Below, piece after piece: positions 25,376 through 34,900 of a stretch of DNA of 64,000 nt (position 1 is its first letter; every line of letters starts with the position of its first letter). Where the stretch lies: positions 930,001 through 994,000 of the forward strand of contig NZ_WUWG01000001.1 of the NCBI RefSeq assembly GCF_009833495.1. Direction: 5' to 3'. Position numbers and translations under genes: made by a program. Source of the DNA: Oceanomicrobium pacificus. GTDB lineage: Bacteria > Pseudomonadota > Alphaproteobacteria > Rhodobacterales > Rhodobacteraceae. Below the pieces are notes generated by a model, which saw only the letters and a program-made list of their open reading frames with translations, searched no databases and had not been told where the DNA came from.

Positions 25376-26629
25376 ATGTCGCACGCGCTTGTATCAAGTT
25401 GGCCGCCTGTTCTGGCCACCCTGAACGATGCCCAGATCGGACTGCTTGTGCTTGCCATCACCATTGTGGTGGTGGTCGCCGCTCTGTTGCTTTTCAACGG
25501 CGGGGAGCGGCCGCTGCGGACCGCCGACGGGATGATCGACGTCTCGGTGCTGGTGCAGGAGATCGAGAATTATCCCGAACCGATCTGGCAGGTCTCTTCG
25601 GGGGGTAGTGTCGGCTGGGGCAACCGGGCCTGGCGGACCCTTCCGGTCGTGGACCAGAACCGGCTCGACGCGGCGGGCCGCGTGCCCGATTCTGCGGAAG
25701 AGACACGTCGCCGGGTGGAGATGGATGGTCCGACAGGTGCGCGCGTCTATCAGGTGCGCAACCATGTCCGCCGCGACGGGATCACGCTCAACCGCGCGGT
25801 CGATATCAGCGCGCGGGTGCGGGCGGAGCGCAATCTCGACGAGATGATGACCACGCTCACCGAAACCTTCGCGCATCTCGATACAGGTCTGGCCATTTTT
25901 GACGCGAGCCGGCGGCTCAGCCTCTTCAATCCGGCACTGGCCGAGATGTTCCGCCACGATCCGGTTTGGCTTGCGGAGCGCCCGACGCTGGAGGACTGGA
26001 TCGACAATCTGCGGCAGAACCGGCTGATCCCGGAGCCGCGCGATTTCCTTGGCTGGCGCGACCAGTTGCTGGCGCTCGAGTCGCAGGCCGAACGGGGCCG
26101 CTACAATGAGGACTGGTCCCTGCCGGACGGGCGCATCCTGCGCGTCTCGGGCCAGCCCCATCCGCAGGATGCGGTGGCCTTTCATTTCGAGAATATTTCC
26201 GAACGGATCGACGCGGAGCGCCATCATAACAGCGAGGTCGGCCGGCTGCGGGCGATCCTGACGCATTTGCGCCAGCCGTTTCTCGTCTTCGACCAGACCG
26301 GCGGGTTGGTCGAATCCGGTGGTGAACTGGACCTGCTGGCACAGCTGCTCGGCACCGATCCCGTTCTGCCGACCGCCACGGCGACGGACCTGCTCACCGT
26401 CTTGCAGGAAGCCACGGGCGAGCGGCTCGACAAGCAGGCCGAGACGCGGCTTCTCGGCGGCCGGTCGGGTCATCCGGTCAATGTGCGGCTCATGGCGGGC
26501 CAGCGCTGTTTCGAATTGCGGATGCAGGATCTGCCTGACGGGGCGTTGCTCTGCCAGTTTGCGCCGCGCCGCCGGGATACCGGATCGGTGCGTGTCGCGG
26601 CCCTGCACAATGTTGCAACGTCACGGTGA
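25376..26629 (+). CDS. Membrane-anchored PAS-domain protein without kinase domain
   Basis: 417 residues. One membrane helix near the start (IGLLVLAITIVVVVAALLLF, about 20-39), a PAS-like region (about 60-150; IENYPEPIWQVSSGGSVGWG), and a second PAS of the PAS_7 type (about 165-280; HLDTGLAIFDASRRLSLFNP), followed by a third, weaker PAS-like segment (PFLVFDQTGGLVESG). No H-box, ATPase, GGDEF or EAL is visible, so it is a sensor or scaffold lacking an obvious output. Start uncertain between the ATG at 25376 and a GTG at 25358. It precedes tsaE by 41 bp. Confidence 0.75.
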   Translation: MSHALVSSWPPVLATLNDAQIGLLVLAITIVVVVAALLLFNGGERPLRTADGMIDVSVLVQEIENYPEPIWQVSSGGSVGWGNRAWRTLPVVDQNRLDAAGRVPDSAEETRRRVEMDGPTGARVYQVRNHVRRDGITLNRAVDISARVRAERNLDEMMTTLTETFAHLDTGLAIFDASRRLSLFNPALAEMFRHDPVWLAERPTLEDWIDNLRQNRLIPEPRDFLGWRDQLLALESQAERGRYNEDWSLPDGRILRVSGQPHPQDAVAFHFENISERIDAERHHNSEVGRLRAILTHLRQPFLVFDQTGGLVESGGELDLLAQLLGTDPVLPTATATDLLTVLQEATGERLDKQAETRLLGGRSGHPVNVRLMAGQRCFELRMQDLPDGALLCQFAPRRRDTGSVRVAALHNVATSR

Positions 26630-26670
26630 AACGGTCACAAAGGGCGGAGTAACCCTGACCGGACCGGACT

Positions 26671-27153
26671 GTGCCGCAGACCACCCTGACCGATGCCGAC
26701 GACACTGCCGCGCGCGCCGTGCGGCTCGCACCGCTATTGGGTGCGGGTGATACGATCTGCCTGACCGGACCGGTCGGTGCCGGCAAGACCCATTTCGCGC
26801 GCGCGCTCATCCAGGCGCGGCTGGACGCCGAGGATCGCTGGGAAGATGTGCCTTCGCCAAGCTACACGCTGGTTCAGGTCTATGATCTGGCGGAGACAGA
26901 GATCTGGCATGTCGATCTCTACCGGCTGACCGACCCTGACGAGACAATCGAACTGGGCCTCGATCAGGCATTCGATACGGCGATCTGCCTGATCGAATGG
27001 CCAGACCGGTTGGGCGGTCTCTTGCCCGCGCGTCGGCTGGATCTGCGGTTCGATATCGATGCGCAAGTTGGGCGCCGTGGGCTGGATATCACGGCGACCG
27101 GACCGGGGTGGGACGCCGCGGTCACTGCCCTGACTGCCGGAGGGGCCCGTTGA
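26671..27153 (+). CDS. tsaE: tRNA threonylcarbamoyladenosine synthesis ATPase TsaE
   Basis: ATPase that regulates the TsaB-TsaD complex making t6A37 in tRNAs. 160 residues from a GTG: P-loop LTGPVGAGKTHFAR (about 31-44), SPSYTLVQVYD (about 66-76) and HVDLYRL (about 83-89), the standard TsaE series, then LIEWPDR. Its TGA overlaps the amgK ATG by one base, so the two are translationally coupled. Co-occurrence of tsaE with amgK-murU is common in alphaproteobacteria. Confidence 0.94.
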   Translation: MPQTTLTDADDTAARAVRLAPLLGAGDTICLTGPVGAGKTHFARALIQARLDAEDRWEDVPSPSYTLVQVYDLAETEIWHVDLYRLTDPDETIELGLDQAFDTAICLIEWPDRLGGLLPARRLDLRFDIDAQVGRRGLDITATGPGWDAAVTALTAGGAR

Positions 27154-28220
27154 TGGACCGCATGGCCGCGCAATCCCGCTTCCTGTCGAAGGCCGGTTGG
27201 TCGGGGACGACCGTCGATCCGATGACCGGTGATGCGTCCACCCGCCGATATGCGCGCCTGTCGGACGGGCACCGCCGCGCGATCCTGATGGATTGTCCGC
27301 CGCAAGACGGTATTGCGGCCGACTTGCGGCCCTTTCTTGCGGTCGGCCAATGGCTGGGGCAAACCGGCTGGAGCGTGCCCGCGCCGCTTGTCGTCGATCC
27401 GGACAACGGGTTTCTGCTACTGGAGGATCTGGGCGATGCGCTTGTCGCGCGGGTGGCCGTGGATCCCGCGATCGAGGCGGCCAGCTACAGCCGCGCCATC
27501 GACCTTCTGGCCGCGCTGCAGGACCGGCCATGCCCCGTTGACCTGCCCCTGCCGGACCTGCCGGGGCTGGACGCGGCACCTGCCTACAGGTTGCCGCCCT
27601 ATGATATGGCAACCTACCGGCGGGAATGGCGGCTCGTCTTCGACTGGTATCTCGATCCGGAGGACGGGGGTTCCACCGGCGACAGGGACGCGCTCGATGC
27701 CGCCCTGTCGGACCTTGTGGCTGAACGCGCGGCAAGGCCGCCGGTGCTCATCTACCGCGACTATCATGCGGAGAACCTGATCTGGTTGCCGGACCGGTCC
27801 GAACTCGCCGCCGTTGGGCTGCTCGACTATCAGGACGCGCTGGCCGGCCACCCGGCCTATGATCTCGTCTCGCTGCTCGAAGATGCGCGGCGCGACCTGT
27901 CACCGGGCCTGCGCGACCGGATGATCCGCCGATATCTCGACCGGAGCGGCCGGTCAGAGGCGGACGTGCTGGCCGACATGGCCGTGCTGGGGCTGCAGCG
28001 GAACCTCAAGATTCTCGGTCTGTTCGCGCGACTGTCGACCCGCGACGGCAAGGCGGGCTACCTGTCGAAAATGCCGCGTGTCTGGACCCATATCGAAACC
28101 GACCTTGCCCATCCCGTGCTGCGCGACCTCGCGCCGCGGGTCCGGGCGTTGATCCCGCCGCCCGATGCAAAACGGCAGGACCGGATCCGCGCGCGGCGCC
28201 GCGTGGCGGAGGCCGGATGA
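27153..28220 (+). CDS. amgK: N-acetylmuramate/N-acetylglucosamine kinase AmgK (aminoglycoside-phosphotransferase fold)
   Basis: Phosphorylates MurNAc at the anomeric position so that MurU can make UDP-MurNAc, recycling cell-wall sugar and bypassing MurA. 355 residues with the APH-like kinase motifs: GDASTRRYARL at the front (nucleotide loop), FLLLEDLGD hinge (about 88-96), the catalytic VLIYRDYHAENL (about 199-210) and metal-binding GLLDYQDA (about 222-229). It is paired directly with murU (4-bp overlap), which supports AmgK over a general phosphotransferase. Confidence 0.88.
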   Translation: MDRMAAQSRFLSKAGWSGTTVDPMTGDASTRRYARLSDGHRRAILMDCPPQDGIAADLRPFLAVGQWLGQTGWSVPAPLVVDPDNGFLLLEDLGDALVARVAVDPAIEAASYSRAIDLLAALQDRPCPVDLPLPDLPGLDAAPAYRLPPYDMATYRREWRLVFDWYLDPEDGGSTGDRDALDAALSDLVAERAARPPVLIYRDYHAENLIWLPDRSELAAVGLLDYQDALAGHPAYDLVSLLEDARRDLSPGLRDRMIRRYLDRSGRSEADVLADMAVLGLQRNLKILGLFARLSTRDGKAGYLSKMPRVWTHIETDLAHPVLRDLAPRVRALIPPPDAKRQDRIRARRRVAEAG

Positions 28221-28915
28221 CGCCGCCGGTGATGATCTTCTGCGCGGGGTTCGGCACCCGCATGGGCGCCCTGACGGCCGACCGGCCGAAGCCGCTTGTC
28301 GAGGTTGCCGGCCGACCGCTTCTGGACCATGCGCTCGATCTGGTGACGGAAGCGGGTCTGACGCGGGCCGTTCTGAACCTGCATTACAAGGGGCAGATGA
28401 TCCGCAACCATCTGGCTGGCAGGGCCGCACCGACGCTCGGATTTTCTGACGAGAGCGGCGAAATTCTGGAAACCGGCGGCGGCTTGCAGCGGGCGCTGCC
28501 GCTTCTGGAAGCTGATCCGGTGATGACGCTGAACCCCGACACGGTCTGGACCGGTCCGAACCCGTTGCCGCGGCTGATCGCGGCGATGGAGGCCGATCCG
28601 GCAGCCGAAGCCGTGCTCATGGTCGTGCCGCGCGCTCGCGCCGCAGGCCATGTCGCGCCGGGGGATTTCTTTGTCGATGACGGCCTGCCACGACGGCGCG
28701 GCGATGCGCCGACTGCCCCCTTTATCTATGGCGGCACGCAGATTCTGCGGACCGGGCGGCTCGCCGCGATGCCGCCGGGCGCCTTCTCGCTCAACCGGCT
28801 CTGGGATTCGATGATCGCGGACGGCACCTTGCGGGCTATCACCCATGAGGGCGGCTGGGTCGATGTCGGACGGCCCGAGGGCATAGCGCTTGCCGAAGCG
28901 GAGCTGGCCCGATGA
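28217..28915 (+). CDS. murU: N-acetylmuramate alpha-1-phosphate uridylyltransferase MurU
   Basis: Converts MurNAc-alpha-1-P and UTP to UDP-MurNAc. 232 residues of the sugar nucleotidyltransferase fold: FCAGFGTRMGALTADRPKPL (7-26) is the signature loop and Lys, GGGLQRALPLL binds the sugar side, and LNPDTVW carries the metal Asp (about 100). It follows amgK with overlap and itself overlaps addB. Substrate assigned from the amgK pairing; glucose-1-P-type transferases look similar. Confidence 0.87.
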   Translation: MTPPVMIFCAGFGTRMGALTADRPKPLVEVAGRPLLDHALDLVTEAGLTRAVLNLHYKGQMIRNHLAGRAAPTLGFSDESGEILETGGGLQRALPLLEADPVMTLNPDTVWTGPNPLPRLIAAMEADPAAEAVLMVVPRARAAGHVAPGDFFVDDGLPRRRGDAPTAPFIYGGTQILRTGRLAAMPPGAFSLNRLWDSMIADGTLRAITHEGGWVDVGRPEGIALAEAELAR

Positions 28916-31905
28916 CCCGCCTGTTCCCCGATCAGGAGGGACCGCGCCTCTTCGGCCTGCCGCTTGGTTGCGATCCGACGCAGGCGCTTTATGACGGGCT
29001 CCGGTCAAGACTCGAAGGCCAGCCGCCCGAAGCCGCGGCGCGGGTGCGCATCTATCTCAACACGCGGCGAGCGGCCCGCGCGCTCGAAGCCGCATTCGTC
29101 GCAGGTGGCGCGGCGCTCTTGCCGCAGGTCCGGGTTCTGGAAGATCTCGAGGCGGATGTGCCGTTGCTTGTCGACCTGCCGTCGCCACCCGATCCGCTGC
29201 ACCGGATGCTCGACATGTCGCAATTGGTGGCGCGGCTTCTGGATCTGGAACCCGATCTGGCGCCGCAATCCGCGCGGTTCGATCTGGCCGAGAGCATCGC
29301 GCTCTTTCAGGACGAACTGGGCGGAGAGGCCGTGCCGCTGTCACGGCTCGAGACCCTTGATGTCGGCCACCAGTCGGGTCACTGGCAGCGCAGCCTGACG
29401 TTTCTGAAAATCCTTGCCGGTTCGGACGATGGCGACGAGGCCGGAACCGATCCGTCGGGGCAGAACCGCCAGCGCCGGCTGGTCGAGGCGCTGGGCCGGA
29501 TCTGGGCGGAAGAGCCGCCGGACACACCGATCCTCATTGCCGGATCAACAGGGTCGCGCGGCGCAACGGCGCGGTTCATGGAAATCGTCGCAAACCTGCC
29601 GCAGGGCGCGGTGATCCTGCCCGGCGTGGACATGCAACAGGGCCCCGATCAGTGGCAGGCCATCGATGGCGAGCAGGACCATCCGCAATTCGGATTTGCC
29701 CGCCTCGGCCGGCGGCTCGGCGTGGATATGGCCGCGCTACCCGCCTTTGGGCCTGTCGCTTCTCCTGTGCCTGACCGGGCGGCGCTGCTGTCGCTGTCGC
29801 TCCGGCCTGCGCCGGTGACCGAACAGTGGATGCGCGACGGGCCGGCCCATGCGGACGCGCTGGATGCGAGCCTGTCGGGCGTCACGCTGGTCGAGGCCGA
29901 TACCGCAAGGCTCGAAGCCGGTGCGATTGCCTGCCGGATGCGGGCCGCCGCAGAGGACGGGCGCTCCGCGGCGCTCATCACGCCCGACCGTGTTCTTGCA
30001 CGCCGAGTGGCCGCCATGCTCGACCGCTGGCAGATCGTGCCCGACGATTCCGCCGGGCGGCCCCTGTCTCTGACCCCGCCGGGCCTTCTGTTGCGCGAAC
30101 TGGCCGCGCTGGCGGGCCGGCGGCTGACGCCGAACGCGCTCCTGCCGATCCTCGGCAGTCCGCTGGTCGGCGGCCTGCGCGACGCGCGGCGGCGGCATCT
30201 CGTCCTGTCGCGGCGGCTGGACTTGAGTTTCCTGCGCGGCGGACCGCCTTTCATCGACGGCGCGGCGCTCCGCGCCTGGGCGGAAAGTCCGAAGGCCCGG
30301 ATGGAGGAAGCGCCCGCCTGGGCGGCGCATCTGGCGGCCAGCCTCGATCCGCTTGCCGGTGATGCGCAGCTCAATGTGGGCGGACATGCTGCCCGCCTGC
30401 GGGTCGCGGCAGAAGCACTGTCCCGCGGCGCGGAACCCGGTCCGGATGCGGTTGTCAGCCTCTGGGACAAGGCGGCCGGCGCGCGCGCCGCGGAGGTCCT
30501 GCGCAAACTCGAGGAGGCAGGCGACCGCGGGGCACCTATGTCGGCCGGCGACTTCGATGTGCTTCTGAACCGGCTGCTGTCGGCGCAGGACGTGCGCGAC
30601 GAAGCGTTCGAGACCCATCCGCTCCTGTCGATCTGGGGCACGCTGGAGGCCCGCGTGGGAACCGCGGAGGTGATGATCCTCGGCGGATTGAACGAAGGCG
30701 TCTGGCCTGGCAGCACGAGTGTCGATCCGTGGATGAACCGCGACATGCGGCGGCAGCTGGACCTGCCGCTGCCCGAACGCCGTATCGGGCTCGCGGCCCA
30801 TGATTTCCAGCAGGCCGCCAATGCGCCGGAGGTGGTCCTGACGCGATCGGTCCGCGAGGCCGAGGCGCCGAGTGTGGCCGCGCGCTGGCTCGTGCGGCTC
30901 GGCAATCTTGTCGACGGGATCGACCGGATCGCCGTCGCGGATGGGCGTGCGGGCGCCTGGTCCCATATGGATGATTTGCGCGCGCGTGGCCGGGTCTGGA
31001 CCGATCTTGCGGCCGCTGTCGACAGGCCGCTGGCCGAGGTGCCCGCCGCACCGCGCCCGGCCCCCTGTCCCCCCCGCGCGGCGCGGCCCGACAAGCTGTC
31101 GGCCACCCGCATTCAGGCGCTGATCCGTGACCCCTATTCGATCTATGCGCGCTACGTGCTGAACCTGCGGGCGGTGGCGCCGCCGGGCAAGGAGCCGGAT
31201 GCACTGGAACGCGGCACGACCCTGCATGAGGTGCTGGAGAAATGCGTCGCGGCGTTTGAGAACGAGCCGCCCGAGGTCGAGGTGGACCGGTTCCGCCGGA
31301 TCGCGGCAGAGACACTGGAAGAGATCGTGCCCTGGCCCGCGGTGCGCCGCATCTGGAAATCGCGGCTCGACCGGATCGCGCCATGGTTCGTGGCGACCGA
31401 GGCCGAGCGGCGCGCGGACGGCAAGGTCCTGATACAGGAGGTCTGGGGGCGCTGGGCGGTCTCGGGCCTGTCGGCGCCCTTCACGCTGGAAGCACGGGTC
31501 GACCGGATCGACCTTCTGGCGGACGGGTCGCTCGCGATCTTCGACTACAAGACCGGAACGCCGCCCTCGGACGCGCAGGTGCGCCAGTTCGACAAGCAGC
31601 TCTATCTCGAAGCGCTGATCGCCCAGGCCGGCGGGTTTGACACGCTGGCGGCGACGCCGGTCGGGCGGCTCGAATATATCGGGCTCGGCGGGACGGGGTC
31701 GCTCCGCCGTCTCGACGCATCGCCAGACGAGATCGAAACCCATCGGGCGGACCTTGTGCGGCTTCTGACGGCCTATCAGGACCCGGCACAGCCCTATCCG
31801 GCGCGGACGCGTCCGCACAAGATCACCTATGACAGCGATTATGATCAGCTGTCGCGGCGCGGTGAATGGGATGATGGCGACGATCCGGTGGAGGTGCCGC
31901 TGTGA
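28912..31905 (+). CDS. addB: Double-strand break repair protein AddB
   Basis: Partner of AddA in the helicase-nuclease that processes DNA ends for RecA loading (the alphaproteobacterial counterpart of RecBCD). 997 residues of the alphaproteobacterial AddB type: a degenerate N-terminal helicase-like region, GLNEGVWPG (about 589-597), a segment SATRIQALIRDPYSIYARYV (about 730) that opens the nuclease domain, and the PD-(D/E)XK core LEARVDRID...LAIFDYKTG (about 860-885). I see no four-Cys iron-sulfur cluster, unlike B. subtilis AddB. Starts inside the murU stop and overlaps addA by 4 bp. Confidence 0.94.
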   Translation: MTRLFPDQEGPRLFGLPLGCDPTQALYDGLRSRLEGQPPEAAARVRIYLNTRRAARALEAAFVAGGAALLPQVRVLEDLEADVPLLVDLPSPPDPLHRMLDMSQLVARLLDLEPDLAPQSARFDLAESIALFQDELGGEAVPLSRLETLDVGHQSGHWQRSLTFLKILAGSDDGDEAGTDPSGQNRQRRLVEALGRIWAEEPPDTPILIAGSTGSRGATARFMEIVANLPQGAVILPGVDMQQGPDQWQAIDGEQDHPQFGFARLGRRLGVDMAALPAFGPVASPVPDRAALLSLSLRPAPVTEQWMRDGPAHADALDASLSGVTLVEADTARLEAGAIACRMRAAAEDGRSAALITPDRVLARRVAAMLDRWQIVPDDSAGRPLSLTPPGLLLRELAALAGRRLTPNALLPILGSPLVGGLRDARRRHLVLSRRLDLSFLRGGPPFIDGAALRAWAESPKARMEEAPAWAAHLAASLDPLAGDAQLNVGGHAARLRVAAEALSRGAEPGPDAVVSLWDKAAGARAAEVLRKLEEAGDRGAPMSAGDFDVLLNRLLSAQDVRDEAFETHPLLSIWGTLEARVGTAEVMILGGLNEGVWPGSTSVDPWMNRDMRRQLDLPLPERRIGLAAHDFQQAANAPEVVLTRSVREAEAPSVAARWLVRLGNLVDGIDRIAVADGRAGAWSHMDDLRARGRVWTDLAAAVDRPLAEVPAAPRPAPCPPRAARPDKLSATRIQALIRDPYSIYARYVLNLRAVAPPGKEPDALERGTTLHEVLEKCVAAFENEPPEVEVDRFRRIAAETLEEIVPWPAVRRIWKSRLDRIAPWFVATEAERRADGKVLIQEVWGRWAVSGLSAPFTLEARVDRIDLLADGSLAIFDYKTGTPPSDAQVRQFDKQLYLEALIAQAGGFDTLAATPVGRLEYIGLGGTGSLRRLDASPDEIETHRADLVRLLTAYQDPAQPYPARTRPHKITYDSDYDQLSRRGEWDDGDDPVEVPL

Positions 31906-34900
31906 CCCGCTCCGCACCCGATGCCGCGCGGCTGGCCCAGCATGTGGCCGCGACACCCGGTCGGTCGAGTTGGGTGTCGGCCAATGCCGGATCGGGAAAG
32001 ACCCGCGTTCTGACCGAACGGGTGGCGCGGCTTTTGCTGAACGGCACCGATCCGCGCAAGGTGCTTTGCCTGACCTATACACGTGCGGCCGCGGGCGAGA
32101 TGCAGAACCGGCTCTACAGGCAGCTTGGCACTTGGTCGATGATGTCCGAGGACGATCTGCGCGCGGAACTTGTGGAACTGGGCGAGGACCCAAGGGCGCT
32201 CGACAGGGATGCGCTCGACGCGGCGCGGCGGCTCTTTGCGCAGGCGCTGGAGACGCCGGGCGGGTTGAAAATCCAGACGATCCACGCTTTCTGCGATGCC
32301 ATCCTGCGGCGCTTCCCACTCGAAGCCGGCTTGCCGCCGCAATTCCAGCTCATCGATCCGCGCCGCAAGGTGCAGATCAGCGACGAGATACTGGAGGCGA
32401 TGGCCGACGATCCGGCCCGCCGCGCGATTTTCGACGGCATGGCGCGGCACCTGTCGGGCGACGACCCGCACGCGCTCATCGCCGCGATCCTGCCCCATGC
32501 CGCTGCCTTCCGTGACCTGCCAGACCCGGCCACGGTCCGCCGCGCTTTCGGGCTGGCCGATGGCGTGACCGAAGACAACCTGCTCCGCGGTGTTTTTGAC
32601 GGCAGCGAACGGGCGCTGCTCGCGCGGTGGCAGACGCGCCTGCTCGGCTCCTCCACGAATGATGCCAAGGCGGGTGCGAAACTGGCCGACGCGCTGGGCG
32701 CCGGTTCGGATATGGGGCTATTGCAGGGGCTGGAGGGGATCCTGCTGACCGGAGGGTCCGCCAAAGTGCCCTTCGGCTCCAAGGCCGGCAAATTTCCCAC
32801 CAAAGGGCTGCGCGATGCCCATCCGGACGATACGACGGCGCTCGATGCGCTGGCGGACCGGGTGGAGCGCGCGCGCGCCGACCGGCTGGCCCTGTCCGCA
32901 GTGGAGCGCACGCTCTGCCTGCATGCGTTCGGCGGGGCGTTCGTGGCGGAATATGACGCGGTGAAGGCGCGGCAGGGTCTGCTCGACTATGACGACCTGA
33001 TCGCCCGCGCCGCGGCGCTGCTGACCCGGTCCGACATGGCCGAATGGGTGCTCTATCGGCTCGATGGCGGGATTGATCATATCCTTGTCGACGAGGCGCA
33101 GGATACGAGCCCGGATCAATGGCAGGTGGTGCAGGCGGTGACCGCCGATTTCTTCGCCGGCGCCGGTGCACGTGACATTGCCCGCACGATTTTCGTCGTC
33201 GGCGACGAGAAACAGTCGATCTATTCCTTCCAGGGGGCCGATCCGGTCGAATTCGGGGCGCAGCGGGAGCGGTTCCGCGCAGCGCTCGACGATATCGGGG
33301 AAACGCTGCAACTGACCGATCTGCTCTACAGTTTCCGCTCTGCGCCGGTGGTGCTGGACCTGGTGGACCGGGTGTTTGAAGGGCAGGATATCGCTGTCCA
33401 GCAGGCCGAGATCGAGCATCGCGCGTTCCATGACAGCCGGCCCGGGCGGGTCGAGTTGTGGCCTTTCGTCCCGAAACCCGATGCCGAGGAGGAGGCGCCG
33501 TGGTTCGAGCCGGTGGATCAGCGTCCGCGCAATGCGCCCGAGCGTGTCGTGGCGCGCGCGGTTGCGGACCGGATTGCAGCCATGCTGGCGGAGGATACGG
33601 CCCTGCCCGGTGCGGGCCGTCCGGTCCATGCCGGCGACATCGTCATTCTTGTGCAGAAACGGCGGGCGCTCTTCCATGACCTGATCCGCGAGTTGAAGGC
33701 CCGTGGCATTCCCGTTGCGGGGGCTGACCGGATGCGCATCACCGACGAACTGGCGGTGCGCGATATCCTCTCGCTCCTGCGGTTCGCGGCCCTGCCGGAG
33801 GACGATCTGGCGCTGGCCGAGGCGTTGCGTTCGCCGCTTCTGGGGCTGGACGAGCGGGATCTGTTTGAATTGGCACATGGGCGCGGCAAGCGCACGCTCT
33901 GGCGCGCTGTGCAGGATGCGAAGGACCGCTATCCGGCCGCGCATGCGCTTTTGCGCGACCTGCGCGACCGGGTTGATTTCGAGCGGCCCTATGACCTGAT
34001 CGACCGGCTCCTGCAGCATCATGACGGGCGGCGGCGGATCTTGGCCCGCATGGGGCAGGTCGCGGCTGACGGGCTCGACGAACTGCTCAACCAGGCGCTG
34101 GCCTACGAGCAGGTCGAGCCGCCCTCGCTGACGGGATTCCTTGCCTGGATCACCTCCGACGATATCGAGGTGAAGCGGCTGTCGGACGGCGCCCAGCGCG
34201 AGGTGCGGGTGATGACGGTGCATGGCGCGAAAGGGCTGGAATCGAAGATCGTCTTCCTGCCGGACACCGCCCAGCGGCGGGCCTCGTCCAAACCGGCCGT
34301 CGGGCGACTCGCAGCGGATATGCCGGTCTGGACGATGGCCGATGCGCAAAGTCCGCAGCCGCTGCGGGACATGGAGGTCGAGCGCCGCGACCGCGAGCGG
34401 CGGGAATCGCTGCGGCTTCTCTATGTGGCTCTGACGCGGGCGGAGAACTGGCTCATCGTCTGCGGTGGCGGGATGCAGAGCGCCAGCGCCGAACCGGGCT
34501 GGTACCAGCTGGTCGAGGCCGCCATGACGGCGCTGGGCGCGGTGGAGGCCGATCCGGTGCCGGGCATCGACGGGCCGGTGCGCTTGCTGGAGACACATGC
34601 CGCCGGGGACGCGCCTGCCGCGCAGGACACACCGCCCCTCGGCGGGGATGAACATCCTGTGATTCTGCCGCGCTGGATCGACGCGCCTGCTCCGCCTGTT
34701 GCGGGCCGGCCGGCCCCGCGCGCGCCGTCGGATCTGGGGGGCGCGCATGTGATTGCCGCGGGCGGTGCCCTGCCCGATCCGGAGTTGCGCGCCGCCGCGC
34801 TTGATCACGGCACGTGGGTGCACCTGCTTCTGGAGACCCTGCCGCACGACCCGCAGGCGCGGACCACCCATGCAACGGCGGCACGGCGTCTGCTTGCCCG

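Noticed and set aside
29737-32319. 860-codon open frame on the minus strand opposite addB
   Set aside because: Arg/Pro/Ala-rich translation without motifs; addB on the other strand is fully supported.
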